Positions 12,494 through 13,020 of a stretch of 13,020 nucleotides of DNA are shown here, piece after piece. Both the position numbers and the translations under genes were made by a program. Origin of the DNA: Actinomycetota bacterium. Its GTDB lineage: Bacteria; Actinomycetota; Acidimicrobiia; Spongiisociales; UBA11373. Position 1 is the stretch's first letter, and each line of letters begins with the position of its first letter. The DNA is taken from NCBI GenBank assembly GCA_030688105.1, contig JAUYIV010000255.1, positions 1 through 13,020 of the forward strand, given 5' to 3'. A model generated the notes under the pieces. That model searched no databases. It saw nothing but the letters and a program-made list of their open reading frames with translations, and had not been told where the DNA came from.

Positions 12494-12499
12494 ATGCTA
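12494..12499 (-). promoter_or_regulatory. Candidate -10 element (TAGCAT) for leaderless lipoprotein gene
   Basis: TAGCAT on the minus strand fits TANNNT and lies 8 nt before the GTG. This is the first gene of the minus-strand block, so a promoter is expected in the 63-bp divergent gap 12486-12548. No -35 match is evident, and the start lacks a ribosome-binding site. Confidence 0.4.
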
Positions 12500-12535
12500 C
12501 GGCGTCGAGGGGGATACGCTGCGCCACGAGGTCCC

Positions 12536-12542
12536 GAGGAGG
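12536..12542 (+). promoter_or_regulatory. Strong ribosome-binding site deciding a TTG start
   Basis: GAGGAGG ends 6 nt before TTG at 12549-12551. It is the best Shine-Dalgarno in the window and fixes the non-ATG start of the + strand lipoprotein gene. The following codons give a textbook signal sequence. Confidence 0.75.
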
Positions 12543-12548
12543 AAGCCC

Positions 12549-13020
12549 TTGCGGTGGGTCTTTGTGCTGGTGCTGGCGATCGTCGTCGCCGGGTGCGATG
12601 ACGATCGCCCGGCGCGTGACGAATCCGGCCAGGTGGCCGAGCCCCAGCAGGTGTCGATCTTCCATCTGCAGACCGGCGATTGCTTCAGGAACGATCTTCC
12701 GCGTCCCGAGGCAGTGGAGGTGGTGCCGTGCTCGGAGCCACACAACTCTGAGATCTATCACTCCTTCGCCCTCCCCGCAGGAGAGGTTTCGGGGGACGCG
12801 GAGATGCGGCAGGCGGCAGCCGAACGATGCTTCCCGGCCTTTGCGGCATACGTTGGAATACCCTTCGAAGCCTCGGAACTCATCGTCTTCCCGCTCCTGC
12901 CGGCGGCCGAACCGAGCGAAGGAAGCAGTCGGATCGTCAATTGTGTTCTCTATCAGCTGGGTGCTGGCGAGCTGGTCGGGTCGGCCCGCGGAACCGGACC
13001 CCAGCGAGATCAATCGGGTC
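12549..13020 (+). CDS. Septum-formation-type lipoprotein (partial, runs off the right edge)
   Basis: The frame is open from TTG at 12549 to the edge: 157 residues with no stop. Residues 1-15 are a signal peptide with lipobox VAGC and Cys16 as lipid anchor, followed by acidic DDD. The exported part holds FHLQTGDCF (38-46), VEVVPCSEPHNSEIY (56-70), AAERCF and IVNCVLYQ. The Cys45, Cys61, Cys94 and Cys132 spacing and the GDC...V.C..PH..E pattern match the actinobacterial Septum_form domain family. The four Cys could make two disulfides. The name of the family is the only evidence for a division role. The gene is divergent from the minus-strand lipoprotein. It is easy to miss because it starts with TTG and lacks its 3' end here. 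Confidence 0.8.
   Translation, partial: MRWVFVLVLAIVVAGCDDDRPARDESGQVAEPQQVSIFHLQTGDCFRNDLPRPEAVEVVPCSEPHNSEIYHSFALPAGEVSGDAEMRQAAAERCFPAFAAYVGIPFEASELIVFPLLPAAEPSEGSSRIVNCVLYQLGAGELVGSARGTGPQRDQSG

Noticed and set aside
12486..13013. Minus-strand extension of the lipoprotein frame to 394 residues
   Set aside because: The extra N-terminal part is antisense to the septum-formation-type gene and would bury the signal peptide. The GTG at 12485 directly precedes the hydrophobic segment.

Overview
The window is GC-rich and almost fully coding. Its gene order points to Actinomycetota. Reading the minus strand, pgsA, gcvH, a GarA-type FHA gene, a MerR gene, a DUF151 bifunctional-nuclease-like gene, a second MerR gene and glycine decarboxylase follow the same order as the Mycobacterium tuberculosis Rv1822-Rv1832 neighbourhood. 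Here a D,D-carboxypeptidase, hpt, a K+ channel, a small nuclease-fold protein and gcvT are interleaved, and the P-protein is split into gcvPA and gcvPB. This suggests a deep-branching actinobacterium, perhaps Acidimicrobiia-like. That placement is inference.

Layout from left to right. The C-terminal tail of an adenosine deaminase gene (+ strand, 1-87) converges on a long minus-strand block. In transcription order, from high to low coordinates, the block is: a secreted lipoprotein (11829-12485), a small in-frame continuation (11628-11798), a DUF6941-like protein, pgsA, gcvH, garA, ftsR-like merR, D,D-carboxypeptidase, hpt, DUF151, K+ channel, [175 bp with a promoter and a DnaA box], a second merR, a PD-(D/E)XK-like protein, [97 bp of heptad repeats], gcvT, gcvPA, gcvPB and a monoacylglycerol-lipase-like hydrolase. 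A divergent + strand lipoprotein of the septum-formation type starts with TTG at 12549 and runs off the right edge.

Most junctions inside the block are overlaps of 1-8 nt (ATGA, GTGA, TGATG), so translational coupling is likely. The glycine cleavage system is the main theme. H-protein lies 5.5 kb upstream of T, P-alpha and P-beta, and a GarA-type FHA protein lies just after gcvH. L-protein (lpd) is not in the window. The other genes cover membrane lipid synthesis (pgsA), wall remodelling, purine salvage (hpt, add) and ion flux.

Points of most interest are: (i) five starts without a clear Shine-Dalgarno, four with a TANNNT hexamer exactly 6 nt upstream and one at 8 nt, suggesting leaderless internal promoters; (ii) a lipoprotein frame that stays open and coding-like beyond its TGA; (iii) a gene whose best start is CTG; (iv) a degenerate 7-bp-unit palindrome before gcvT that shares an octamer with a second heptad array at 91-113; (v) a perfect DnaA box next to the promoter of the second merR. 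No CRISPR, tRNA, rRNA or insertion sequence was seen.
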